Under the pieces are notes generated by a model. It was not told where the DNA came from and did no database searches. It worked only from the letters and a program-made list of their open reading frames with translations. Below, piece after piece: positions 1-13,200 of a stretch of DNA of 64,000 nucleotides. This stretch comes from Lytechinus pictus (lineage: Eukaryota; Echinodermata; Echinoidea; Temnopleuroida; Toxopneustidae), in contig NC_087247.1 of the NCBI RefSeq assembly GCF_037042905.1, positions 38,581,420 to 38,645,419 on the forward strand, read 5' to 3'. Both the position numbers and the translations under genes were made by a program. How positions within the stretch are numbered: the first letter of the stretch is position 1; each line of letters opens with the position of its first letter.

Positions 1-51
1 TAATTACTGATCTCTATGTTAGTAAGTTTAACATTGATATTTTGTTTGTAG

Positions 52-3000
52 CTATCAGATTGGTAAAAGACCATCGTTAGTGTTCCCTCAGACTATTGGA
101 GAACACTCAGTAACAACTAGGGATATTGATGTTGATGAAAGTAGCATCCTGCAATTTGAGGTAAGAATATAACTATATCCAACGTGTCATTTTAAAAATG
201 CTTAAATATAGTGTTAATTTATGAAGTAAGCTGTTAAGTAACCTGGTTGTTGGTTTCTATTGTTTACATATCATAAAGCTTTTGGGCACACACAAACACA
301 AATTGTTCAATGTTTTTTTTCAGATAAATTGGCTCCTATTGTTTGACTGGTATTAGCCTATTGACACAAACTGCCATAATTGCCCTATATGTCATGTATT
401 TTTATTAACATATTTGGGATGAAAACACGTAATAATGTCTGACAAAGCATTTATTTCAAATATACTACCAAGGCACAATTTCTATTTTGGCAAGACATTG
501 GTTTTCATTTGCCTCACTTGAGTCAGGTTCAATTGATTGGTAAGATTTATTATATGCCTTTCTGGAATTTAGGGAAGTCAAGCTTGGGTAATGATATCCT
601 CCATTTTTTATCAGGGTACTTAATTTATAACTAGTTTTCTTTAGTTAACAATGTTTGGCTTGCTCAAACTATGTCAAAACTTACTAGATCCACATCTTTG
701 ATGAAATGATAACAATTTACTTTTATTTAAAAGACATGATATAATGTGTACTATAACCACTAGACTTAAGCTTTGATATTAATAGCTTTATCTCAGAAAG
801 TACATTATTAGTGTGTGTCTTGATTTTCACAGATCAACGTTGGATGCAGCAACCAATCGAGTGCCACCCATCCAGTCAGACTAGAGGTATCAAGAGACTA
901 TGGTACTACCTGGAGTTTACTATCACCTGACTGCTTCTCTAACCAGTCTACCTGTCTCTCTTGCTCTGAACATCTCACTACTCCTACTGTCTACTACAGT
1001 GGAGAGAATGAGAGATGGGTTCGCTACACCATTCTCCTCTCAAGACTCCATGTTTGTGGGTTAGTATAGCCTATGCCTTCAAGATCTTATATATGAAAAA
1101 TATGTCATTAGTATATTTTAAGCATCATACTAGGCAATTAGGAGAAATATGAGAGGGGATGTGGCCTAAATTCTTTTAATTTTGCTTCCATCACAATAAT
1201 TGGAAAATTGCTCAATTTACTACTAAAGACAAATCTAAAAAACATTATTTCTAACAGTAACTGCTAAAATATTATATTATCATTTATAAAGATGTTTCAG
1301 TCCCTACTTTCCTGATACGGTTGTAACCACAATATCATGAAAGTAATTAAGCAATCGGATTATAAAATATAATTTTTTTCTTAGCATTGAATGGAAACAG
1401 AATGTAGGTTTTAAAAAAAATTTGTTGGCGACAGAATTACATCACACATGTGGAATTGCACACTGATGATCTTGCTTGGGTGTTTTACAGAACAGTACGA
1501 TTCCGTTGGTACCAGGGCTTCTTCACGGCCCAAGATAATCCCAAGCCGTGGGCCATTGATGGGATCTACATTGGACCAGGTTGTCCTTTCAACTGTTACG
1601 GACATGGCTCCTGCGTTAATGGATTCATGTGCCAGTGTGATCCAGGATATGGAGGACAGTTCTGCCATGTCCTTAGACCAAACCCTTTCTTTCTCAAGGA
1701 ATCATTTGAAAGTAAGTTAAGTGTCTGTTCACTGATTTAGATCCTGCATGTGACAATAAAGTAATACCATTCTCACCCATGTAGAGATGAGAGACTGGGG
1801 GTATTTCATAAGGCTGTTAGTAAGTTGTGTATGACCTTACACTCAAATTGGCATATGAAACAAAGCAGGACCATATTTACTATAATTCTAACCAATTTAT
1901 GACAAAAAATCACATTTGCACTTAAATGCTTGTTCAATGCAAAAGTTTCATTGTACAAAGATCATCTCAGCTTCAGCCTATGGGATTTAAAACATTTGAG
2001 AATATGATTTATAATCTAAGATATGCTCCAGTTATTCATAAAATCATTTGTAACTTTAAGTTTACAGACTACTTCATGAAACAGTCCCTGGGATGAACAT
2101 TGCTAGTGGGTGCTGTATTGAGTTTTAAAAAAAAATCTGAAGTCTTGTGTGAGCAAGCTAAACTTGATAGACAGTAGGAATAACAGACTTCTGTGCACTT
2201 GTGGTTATTGTGCATCTTGGATTATCTTGCCCCATATTCTGTTTTAAGAAAGAAAAGTGCATCTGGTCACGTCTTCCAGTTATTAATCATAGGATACTTG
2301 AGTACACAAGGGATTTTGACTAACAGTGCCTTATTATTATGTGTCGATTTTCAAAAAAAGAATGATATCGTGTTTATAAACGCATCTTTTTTTACAATTA
2401 AATTTTCCTTCAAATCGTGATTTGGAAGACGTTCACTTTTACGACCAGGAGTGGAGGACATTGAACACACCCTTTGTTTCTCATTGTATCTGCGTTTTGT
2501 AATCACGTTTTCAATCATGTTTCATGTTGCCATTTGAATTTGGATACCGACATTGAACACACCCTTTGTTTCTCATTGTATCTGCGTTTTGTAATCAGGT
2601 TTTCAATCATGTTTCATGTTGCCATTTGAATTTGGATACCGACATTGAACACACCCTTAGTTGGTCAAATCTTATTGAGTTGCATATACAGCCAATTATC
2701 CTGTTGAACATGATTAGGAAACACTACAGATCAATGATAGTAGATAATCATATTGGAAAGTTACCCCATTTAGCATCAGACTAGCCCAATGAAGAAGGTT
2801 GTTGATATGATTGTATTTATGAATAATTTTAGCATTATGTTTTATCTCCTCTTCTTCTTCTCCATATTTTGAAAAGGTTCAGGACCTTTAAACAGAAATA
2901 AATTTTCCCAGTGGAGTGGAGCTGAGGTAACTAAGAAGTGTGGAACATTGATCACAGGCAAAAGTCTTCATTTTACTGGATCTGGGAGGAGAATGCTCAC

Positions 3001-4232
3001 AACTGTTGACATGGATCTTACAATGGCAAGGTAAGCTTATATCTGGATCTCCAGTGTGCCCTCCTGCTTCCTCTTCCTCCCCTCCTGAATTCCTCCTCTT
3101 CTATCCCCCTTCCCTCTCTTCTTACCCCTCCTCCCCCATCTCCACTATCCTTCTATCTAGGCCTTTGGAACTTTTATATATAATATATGCCACAGCACCT
3201 ATTGCCATTTGGATTACAGCAATCTATTTTTTGCTGCTCTCCACCCAGTGATAAGTTGACTACTGCTTGGAAGAAATGGTTGATTTGCAATATTTTGGTT
3301 TTACATAAATGTTTGATATGTATTGGCAACCCCACAAAGTATGTGTTTCTGACCCCCCCCCCCTATATGTGGGTCCTTCCCAAAATGGTTCATCTCTGTT
3401 TTTTAGTTTGTATGAAAGATTGTAATGCTTTTAGATTATCATGGCTTGCAAGTGGAGCTTCACGTGGGAGAGCCAATCACGCCTCTTGTACAGAAAGTGA
3501 CGTCATAAAAAATCCCCAATATCGCGGACGTAATTATGCGTGTTTGAAGCATTCAGAGAGAGAACTTTAAACTATCAATTAACTGAGTTCCATCGGTCTC
3601 CATGATAAATGCTGTACACCATCGTGTTCTCCTTATTTTCTCCTTTGATTTGATATATGATTCTCCATTTTTACGATTTTCAATATATTTCTCCTTTAAG
3701 CAGTTCACAGGGTGATGTAAGAATGGAGCAAATGTGCATTAAATCTGAAAAAAAGGTTTATTCTAAATAATTCTTTCCCAGTTCTTTCAGTATATTTTCA
3801 GTGGACTCAGGTTATGCATTTGCCTATATCCAACCTGTTACTACTGATTATCTCTTAATCCATAAATAAGAAATTATCAATATAAGACAATGTCTTTGCT
3901 ATGATCTGTTGACATAAAATATACTTAAAGAAAGTCACTGAATCAACTTGTTCATTTCACCTCATCTTAACAGTATCATCAGCTTCTACATCCGTCTTGG
4001 CTGCTCCCAGCATCCTCCATCTCTCTTGAACCTACCCATCATCCTCCAGTCCTCATCAGACGGTGGCATCACATGGGATACCATTGAAGAAATGACCTTT
4101 GACCCTCAGAGTAATGACCCAATGTATGTAGCCCTTCAGCTTCCTGTGAGGTCACACTCCAATGCTACTAGGATCAGATGGTGGCAACCATCTAGGGAAG
4201 GGGTCTACATGGATGAATGGGCCATTGATCAG
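52..4232 (+). other. RELN: Reelin repeat 5 (partial): end of subrepeat A, EGF, subrepeat B
   Basis: Exons 1-5. Exons 1-2 give the last part of subrepeat A, with INVGCS and the Asp-box SRDYGTTW. Exon 3 carries [15 protein letters not shown] and an EGF module (CYGHGSC...[12 protein letters not shown]). Exons 4-5 give subrepeat B with Asp-box SSDGGITW and RWWQPSREG. The number 5 assumes eight repeats in total, as in vertebrate reelin, counted back from the C terminus. Confidence 0.8.
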
Positions 4233-7200
4233 GTTGGTTAGTTTGTTTGCTATCTAAAAAAAAATTTCTTTCAATTTTTCAATTAAAAAAAAAAAATTAT
4301 TATTAAAAATTTACAGAAATCAAAACTATAATTACAATGTATTTACACGATTACACAAAGCAGCATTAAACATTCAAGAGAGAACAAAGGTATTTCAATC
4401 ATTGAAATCAAACTTCCATTTTTTTTAATGTAGAGGAAGTTTTTTTTTTGTCTAATGCAAACTAATTTGATTGTAAAAATGTTATCTCTAAACGGATGGA
4501 GGAAGGGCAGGTGGCTATCTGTAACATTTGAATGAATGCTCCACCTTCCTCACCAACATTATGGCCCAGATAAGGTAGATTGTCTATGGTAAAGAACTTA
4601 AATCAATGTATCCATATTTCTCTCAGTGCAAAATAATTACAGGAATTTGATTATTTATGCATGAAATACGGGAAAGCATAGAGAGAGAGATATATATATA
4701 TACCCCCCCCAAAAAAAAAAAAAAAACCTGATTTAAAGTTTTTATTAGTCTGCAGAACTCTGGTTTATATGTTAGTAGAGAAAAAGAAATGTTCATCTCC
4801 AAATCTATAATCACTTACGTAAAAATGTATGCATACAAATTTGTGCAACTCTTCTTGCCTTCAGATATTTATTGGTGGTTACATCCATGGTCAGACGGTA
4901 CTAGAAGATGATTTTATGACATCACTTCAGAATGATGGTGATCAGAACTTCTCTCTTCATGATCAGAATTGGCTTATCTCTCCCGGTAGTACCATGGGTC
5001 AGGTAAGAAACTGCATTGGACTAATGCACCTCTGCTCCTCTTTAGGGAAAATATAATTTCAATTTCACAATTCAATAGAACAATCATAAAATGTAGAAAA
5101 TTATTTTTTATGTTTATCACTGTACAACTGATGCTAAAACACAGCTATTGTGACATCCTCTAGGATTAATACTTCATTAAAAAATCAGATTCTCTTAGTA
5201 AATTTCTGAAGAATAATTTTCATAACTTTCTTTTCATGATAAATATTGTATACAGAGTGAATAATTTTTCTTCCGATGAGGCTTCTAGCATGAAACATTG
5301 AAATAAAAAAAAGCAATTAATTCATTTCTGGTTAGGATTATTTGAAAATCAAAGTTGTTTGTTTTCCATGCAGCACCTTTAAGATTTTAAATGGATTGAT
5401 GGAATGTTTTAATACGTTTCATCTTTCAGGTGTGTGGTGTCGCTCACAATGCTCTCCACTTTGCAAGCAATGAACAGATGAGATACACTATCACCTCTGA
5501 TGTCATGGTAACTGACCACACCTTCCTTCAGTTTGATATCGCTCTAGGATGCAATGAACAAGAGTCATGCTATGGTCAGTTCTACTTTACTTTTTGTCTT
5601 TTTTATCTTGATTTTCTATTGTCCCTCTTCCCTGCTTCAAACAAAATAGATTCCTGTTATATTTAGATTTTGCTTTCAAGTGATCTTAGAAATTAATTGT
5701 TAGCTTGATTATAATAAAATAAATCCAGGAGAGACCTAACTTTAACTTTTAAGAATTTTAGGGGGGCATACCCTTTTTAAAAAGAAACCCCCAGATGCAA
5801 AGTAAATTGGGGTAAACCTTAAAACAAAAAAGATCTCTACTGGGTTGTTACGCAAAAAGTACCCCTATACGGGAGAATTCTGGAATGGACATTGGCCCCA
5901 TCTAATCCTTCCATGACAAATTGAAATTAGATTTTAGATACACTCAAAAGAAGGTCTTTCAGGAGGGATAATTTTTGTTTCTTCTTTTGTGATCTTGTTT
6001 TTGTTTTCTAGGTATACTGCTTGAATACTCTCTTGATATGGGTAAGACATGGAATCCTCTCCTCACAGAGTGCTTCCCATCTCAGGTAGAGTGTACTGGA
6101 TATCACATGAGGAGTGTCTATCTAGCTGATATCTACTATGGTTGGAATAGAGTTACTCTGCCTCTCCCACAATACACAAGGTACAATGAAGATTCTACAA
6201 GTGATATTTGCTCTGGCAGCAGTTGCTCTTGTGGAAATTCAGCACAAAAACCCAATCAAACCTAATCCCAAATCTCATATTGTTCTGGACCAAAGGCCCT
6301 AACCTAACCTCTAACTCAATGGGTATTTATTCAAAGAAATTGTATATTCAGAGAAATTATGGCAGGAATAGTCATCTCAGGAGGTTAGATCCCGGCCAAT
6401 TTGCGGTGACTCTAAAAAATTGACAAATTTACCCATGAAAGTCTTCAAGTTGGGATTTAAGACTATGGTTTCACATATTACACTTTATGCACTGTACTAA
6501 TATTTGTTCATGTTTCATACCAAGTTTTTGCATTAGATATTAAACTTAAATATTCACTGTTATCCCCACTTGCCCATGCTAAAAATATACTTCAGCATAC
6601 CCAGTCTGACCCTCCCTACCCTAAAGTTAAATCACCTGTCAAGATCCTATCCCAATATCCTTAAACAGAATAAAGACATTGCATTACTGCTTTATTCCAT
6701 TGTTCATCTTTTAGAGTCCCCTTAAGAAACCTGCCCCAGATTTTGAGATCATCCTCATAGCGTAAATCTAGTATTTTTACCGTACACTTGTCAAATCTTC
6801 TTATGATTAAAAAAAATAGCGTAAAATATCATGTCTTTCAAGTTTTTTAAATCTCTGTTATAATTGTTTCAGGTCTAAGAGTACTCGTTTCCGATGGAGC
6901 CAGCCACCTCGCTTTGATCCTGGCCATGAATGGGCTCTGAGCAATGTTTATATTGGCTCAGAGTGCAGTGATATGTGCAGTGGTCATGGACAATGTAGCT
7001 CTGGTATTTGCATGTAAGGGTCCAACCAATTTATTCCAAATCAGTTTAATCATTAATATTTTGTATGTATGAAATCTTATTGGTCCTTGAATTACATTCA
7101 CATTGGTGCTCATCTGTTCCATACCGAGATAAAGTTCTTAATAAAGAAAATAAGTGTAATGAAATTGTGAGACATTTTCCTCCTATGTTGCTGTCGGCCT

Positions 7201-10200
7201 TTTTAGTCTGCGACTGCTGTGGCTGGTGTTTTTTTGTATCCATTGAAAAGTAAATAACAAATAAATATGAATAAAACTAATCTGCCAATAACAAATGAGT
7301 AAGATATGAAGAGAGAAATATATAACATGAACTACAAAGAGTTGAAGTAATGCAAATAAAATTGGGAAACTACCAAAAAAGAAAACACATGTACAGGTTC
7401 TGTTGAGGCAGTCAATACAAAGACTTGCACTAAAGAGAACCAATTAAAAAGTGTACAAAAAGTATTAAAAAGTTACAAAAGTTACACTCAGTGGAAAAAA
7501 ATTGATTGTGTCTCTCTGTTTTACACCCCCAGATGTGATCAGGGATGGACCGGACCATCTTGCCAACGGCCCTCTGTGCGTCTTCCTCAATCTCTAAGGG
7601 ACACCTTTTCTGTCCAGCCTGTGAGTGGACGGGGCCATTGGTCAAAGGTCATAGGTGCAATGACCTCAGAATCCTGCGGACCTGTTGCATCTGGGACTTA
7701 CCTTCATTTCACAAAGGTAGGATGGGTAGCCAGGAAGCAGTCAGCCTTGCTTCAAAAGATGGTTTGATTTAGAATTATGCATTCCATTTTTCTGCTGACA
7801 TGCTTTAAAAATGAATGAGTTTCCCCTGATATTTATCTCTGATTTCTTTCACAGTAAGAAAGAGTTTACCAAAGTGATGATTAGGAATTCTCATTGATGT
7901 ACATTTCCCAAGAAATATCCTTATTTTTTTCTATTCAACCAGTCCTGCAGCAGACAGTTGATAACCTCAGACTTCGACCTGACCCATGCAGACTATGTCC
8001 AGTTCTACTTCCGCTTTGGTTGCTTGAACCCGCCTCAACATCGGGATGAAGGTGTCCTCCTGGAGTACTCATTAGATGGTGGTATAACATGGACTCTTCT
8101 CTTAGAGTTATACCACCACCAGTACCAGAGAGCAACGTAAGGCTTCCATAATAAAACATTGTAATAGAACTATAAAATAGAATTATAAAAAAAAATGTAA
8201 TAGAAATATAAAATGGTAATCTGATGGCCACTATCTTTAGAAAGCAAATTAAACTCTTTTTTGCTGTGTATTACTGAGCCCAAGGCTGCTAAAAGTTGTT
8301 TAAACTTTGGCAAACTGTAAAATAATAGCAATTCTCTTTAAAAAATCCAAAATAAAGAACAATTTGATGTAGTAGTGAAATCTGTATATTTTGGTATCAT
8401 TATAAAGCTAGCACTATTTCTCATACTGAAGAGAGAATGTTAACAAGAGTCGACAGGAGTGAGACGGCACTGATGACAGTGATTAACTGGAGTAGGGATG
8501 ACTTGAAATGTCTGTACACTGCTATGATAGTCACAGAAATTGATTTAACCAATATAAATATTTGGTTTTAATATGAATTTGTTATTCGTGTCGCTTCTCC
8601 TGAATGCAACATTTGGAAGTTACATTAGTTCCTTTATCGAATTATGTCAGATGATTTTAGCCCAACATGAATTAATTTTAATTTAATATCTGATGGTGTG
8701 CTAAAATGTACTTTCTTTCATCCGCCTTTTCTTAAAGCTTTGTCTCACTGGCACTCCCTCCTGAGGCACGCCACAATGGCACCCGTCTGAAATGGTGGCA
8801 ACCATCTCACTCAGGCCCAGACACTGCAGACTGGGCCATCGACAATGTCTTCATAGGGGGATCAGCCACCTTACCCCACCTCCTGAGGGACTCCTTCCTG
8901 AATGAAAATGTCCGGGATCACTGGCTCTTCTCTGATAATGCTGATTTGGGAGAGTTTTGTAGCCGTAATGCGGGACTAGGTGATACAGGGACGCAGCCAA
9001 GGAGGGGTGGGGTATCTTGGATCGGAGGGATAGACTCGGCAGAGAGTTCATCATTGACTAGTCATGATATGATACTGAAGAAAGGAGATGCATTAGAGTT
9101 TAAGGTAATGAGTCTCCTATATAACCAGGGCCCTGTGACTTTACAAATATCATCAATAGTACTATCAATAAATTGTAACTCTAAGTCTATGACAAATGAT
9201 CAAAACGTTGATTGTAAATTCTAATTTTAAGAATAAAAATTTGCCATAGTTATAACAATTACAGTTGTTGATTATGAATATCAATCTAATTTCTCAATGT
9301 TATATCCCAAATGGTGAGCAGCGGTTAAGAGGATTTACTCTCAATAATTTTCAAAAGCAAAATCTTTAGGTAAATTGACCATGGTATCTTGTCTCTCTGT
9401 ATAGATCAGCATAGGTTGCAACACGTCTTGGGATAGTCCGATCCAACCTATCCAGTTAGTCTACTCCACTGACCATGGATTGACATGGTATTTGGTCACT
9501 CAAACTTGCTTGCCTTCTGACCCTAGTTGTGGTCATGTGACCCTTCCCAGCATCCTCTTCCCTTTCAACGGATGGAGGAGGTTGGTTATACCACTGACTG
9601 AAAAGATGACAGGAAGGTGAGAAAAAGATGATGGTAGTGGTGATGATGAGGATGAGGAGGAGGCAGTGATGGAAATGCAGTGTTTAATATTAAAAGTGAT
9701 CATAATACTGGTGCAAGTGATGATTGTGATGATGATGGGGATGATGATGATGGTGTTGGTGGTAGTGGTGGTGATGATGATGATGATGACGATGATGATT
9801 ACAGTAGATGTTGATGATGATGATGATGATGATGATCAATGCGGACATACATGTATATCACACAAATATGGACCATGAGAGAGGCAAACAGAATATATGT
9901 TGACAATCTGTGCAGTTACAAGGGTGTACTAATGAGACTTTAGGTGCTATAGATCAACATTTGTATTTATTCACTCGTTCTCTCCCTTAGACCAATACGA
10001 TTCCGCTGGTACCAGGGTGCTTCATCTTCTCCCAATCCTTCCTACCAGCAGTGGGCCCTTGATGATATAAGGATAGGTCAAACCTGTTCTCTTATGTGTA
10101 GTGGCCATGGATCATGCGACCATCCAACGTGCATATGTGATCCTGGTTTCCATGGTGATTCCTGTGAGGAGAGCTCTGGATTACTAGTAATGATACTTTT

Positions 10201-13200
10201 TTTATTTTAATTTCCTAATTGAATTGTGTAATTGATCTAGAATACTAAAATCTTGCAGAAATAAATGAAATAGATGTCACAGGAGAGTCGAGTTATCTTG
10301 GTTCAGTCATCATTACTAGAAACTAAATTTCATTTTTTTTTTACTTAATGAGAAGACATGGAACTATGTGAGAAATTTGGGCCATGAGAATTGAAAGTCT
10401 CACCAAAACATGGAGGAATTATTTCTGTAAAATTAAGGATAGGGAAAGGGAATTGTCGACTCAAAATATAAGAGTTGCTTCTGGCACAAAAGATGTGTTT
10501 GATGAGTTAGCATATAGCTATAGACTGTTTAAATGACTTATTTTTGCTCAAATATAATGTTATCCATTATAACCGTTATATGATCTCATGTCTATATTAC
10601 TGATGCATACTCTGTTATGGCAATGTTATTCAATTTTATTTGTTTGTGAGAAATGAAAATTAAACTGAAGCTGAACAATTGAATCTATTTTGCTCTATTG
10701 GTACCAGCTTCACTCATTCCATCTTATTTTTGTGTAACTCTAGACTCAATTGAAAGAGGAGGTTGTGGGTAGCGTAATGTCTCCTAGTAGTTGGCCTCTC
10801 ATCCAGGGCGGGGTCATTACCAAAGGAAGCAGTGAGCAGACTTGTGGGGTGCTGAGAGAATCAAGGTCATTGTACTTCAGTGGGAGTGGTGCAAGACTAG
10901 CCATGGCGTCACCATTAGATCTCAGAGATGCGAGGTAATAAACATGGACTTGTGGAAGACAAAAATTATTAAATCCCAAATCTCCTAAAATATAAGGCCT
11001 TATCTACTGAAAATAATAAAATAAATACATTATTTTAATATGATAAGATAATTTTGATTGGCGCATATATTCTTTTTTTTAATGAGAGCGCCATTAAAAA
11101 CCAATCAACAATAACAAAAACTATTCTTAGACAATTGCTTAATTTGTTTTCTGCGAGTTTGTTTAATTACATTTTTAGAGAATTGCACTGTAGGCTCCCC
11201 TTTCTTTCTATAATTATATAATCTCCAATATGGAATATAAAGCAAGTCACTATTTTTTTTCAATGAATTAAGCACATTTCTTCATGATTTTGATGTAGAT
11301 GGCTATCTTTCTAAATATTTTCCAAGAATGATAGCAACAGCCAAATCGACTCTGAAACAATAATCACTTCATTTTCACCAACAGTAATTATTTGGATGAT
11401 ATCAAAGAAGCATACATCTTCCTATATGCATGTGTGTTTTAATCTTGTGTGTATTCAAATTGGAGAATTGTTTAATCACAAGGAGTTCCATCATAGAAAA
11501 CACCCTTCATGTATATTAAGGGGCACATTATTTTCCATGCCTATTGATTCAGTGAAATCCATGCATGCACAAAGTTTTGCAAATATGCAAATTTTTATTG
11601 TAATGTTTTACATAACTTTTGATAATTTCCAGATTTATACAATTCTACATTGTGATTGGAAGTCAACAGAATGTGGAGCATTGTTTAACAGCAACAAGTA
11701 GACTTGAGTCTGTAATGCTGCAGTACTCCACAGATGGAGGTGAGAATTCTTGTTATGAGTTTGTGTGTTATTACCTTGGTGTAGGGCAGGGGGCTGAGGG
11801 GCAATGGCCCCTATTATTTTTTTTTTCAGGGACATCAAGGTAAAAATGAGAGAGGAGAAAGATTTTGGTAAAAGATGGCTTATTTGAATAAGCATTGCGA
11901 TAAAGTTAAGCAATTGTCTAAAGACACATCGCACAGCAGAATGACTTTGCTTAATTCTGAAGTCATTGAATGTGATTGTTTAAACCAACATACGAATGAG
12001 AACCAATACAAGATTTCAAGATTCTACAAATATGTTTATATACTCTTTCACATAACCACTACATGTAACTATTCATCTGGGAGAAGAAGAATGAAGAGAA
12101 ACACATTATTATAATCATTTTTAAATGGGTATCTGTTTTATTTTCTCTGCTTATAATTATGTATGTACATTGTCAAAATGCTTTCTTTGCTAGTTTGTAA
12201 TTATGTATATTATATCAGAATAGTCAAAGTATATTATTCTTGGCATTTCTCACATGTAGGAATCAGCTGGACCTTGCTGAAAGAATTGTATTATCAGCAG
12301 TACCAGGTACCCAGACTGGTATATATGGTCCTTCCTTTTGAGGCTAGGACACATGCTACACAGTTCAGATGGTGGCAGCCTCTTGATATCACCAGGATCC
12401 AGGCTCAATGGGCATTGGATAACATCCTTATAGGTTGGTTTTTATATATTTATTTATTCCTTTCAATAAATAGTACATTCATATTTTGTTGTATGTATAA
12501 TTGTTAACCATGAAAGTAGGTTTCATTACCATTATACTTATTGTTATTCACATCACCATAACCATCCCCCTTTTCATCTTCTTCCTGCTCATCAACAATT
12601 ATCATCATCATTACCTTCATAATCTTCATCGTACATTCACCATAAGCAGCACCATTGTCATCATCGTCCTCCTCCTCCTCATCTTTGTCGTTATCATCAT
12701 TGTCACCTGCTTCACCCACTTTTATATCACCTTCAATAATCTTCAATAATTATGTCTTTGTAATCTCTGTTGATTAATTTCTAATACTTTTGACAAGGTT
12801 TCAAAACATTCTTCCCATGTCAAGGGAATTAGGGCTTTATTCACTAAATATATTTGTATTTGTTTTCCTTTAAAATACAGGTGGTTCTGAGATCAATCCA
12901 AGCTCCTTGTCAGAGTCCTTTGAACATAGCCAACATCAGAATGGATTGTGGGAGTTTTACCCATATGGACAGAGACAACAGGACGTCTGTCATCAGCGTA
13001 ACACTGCCCTCTTTTGGGCAAATGAGAGGAATGCTGCTTTTGATAATGCAGCCACCACTCGGCAGCTCATTGTCGACAAGAACTACATGATACAGTTCAA
13101 GGTAAGTTTGTGAAGACTTAAATGTTGATTTGTAAATTTATCATCAATGGTGAGTTATAACTTCACAGTCATGACCAGAGGTATGTAGATCTACACATCT

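Noticed and set aside
12501..12749. Hydrophobic plus-strand frame and acidic minus-strand frame in a reelin intron
   Set aside because: Low-complexity trinucleotide sequence in an intron; no start context or homology.
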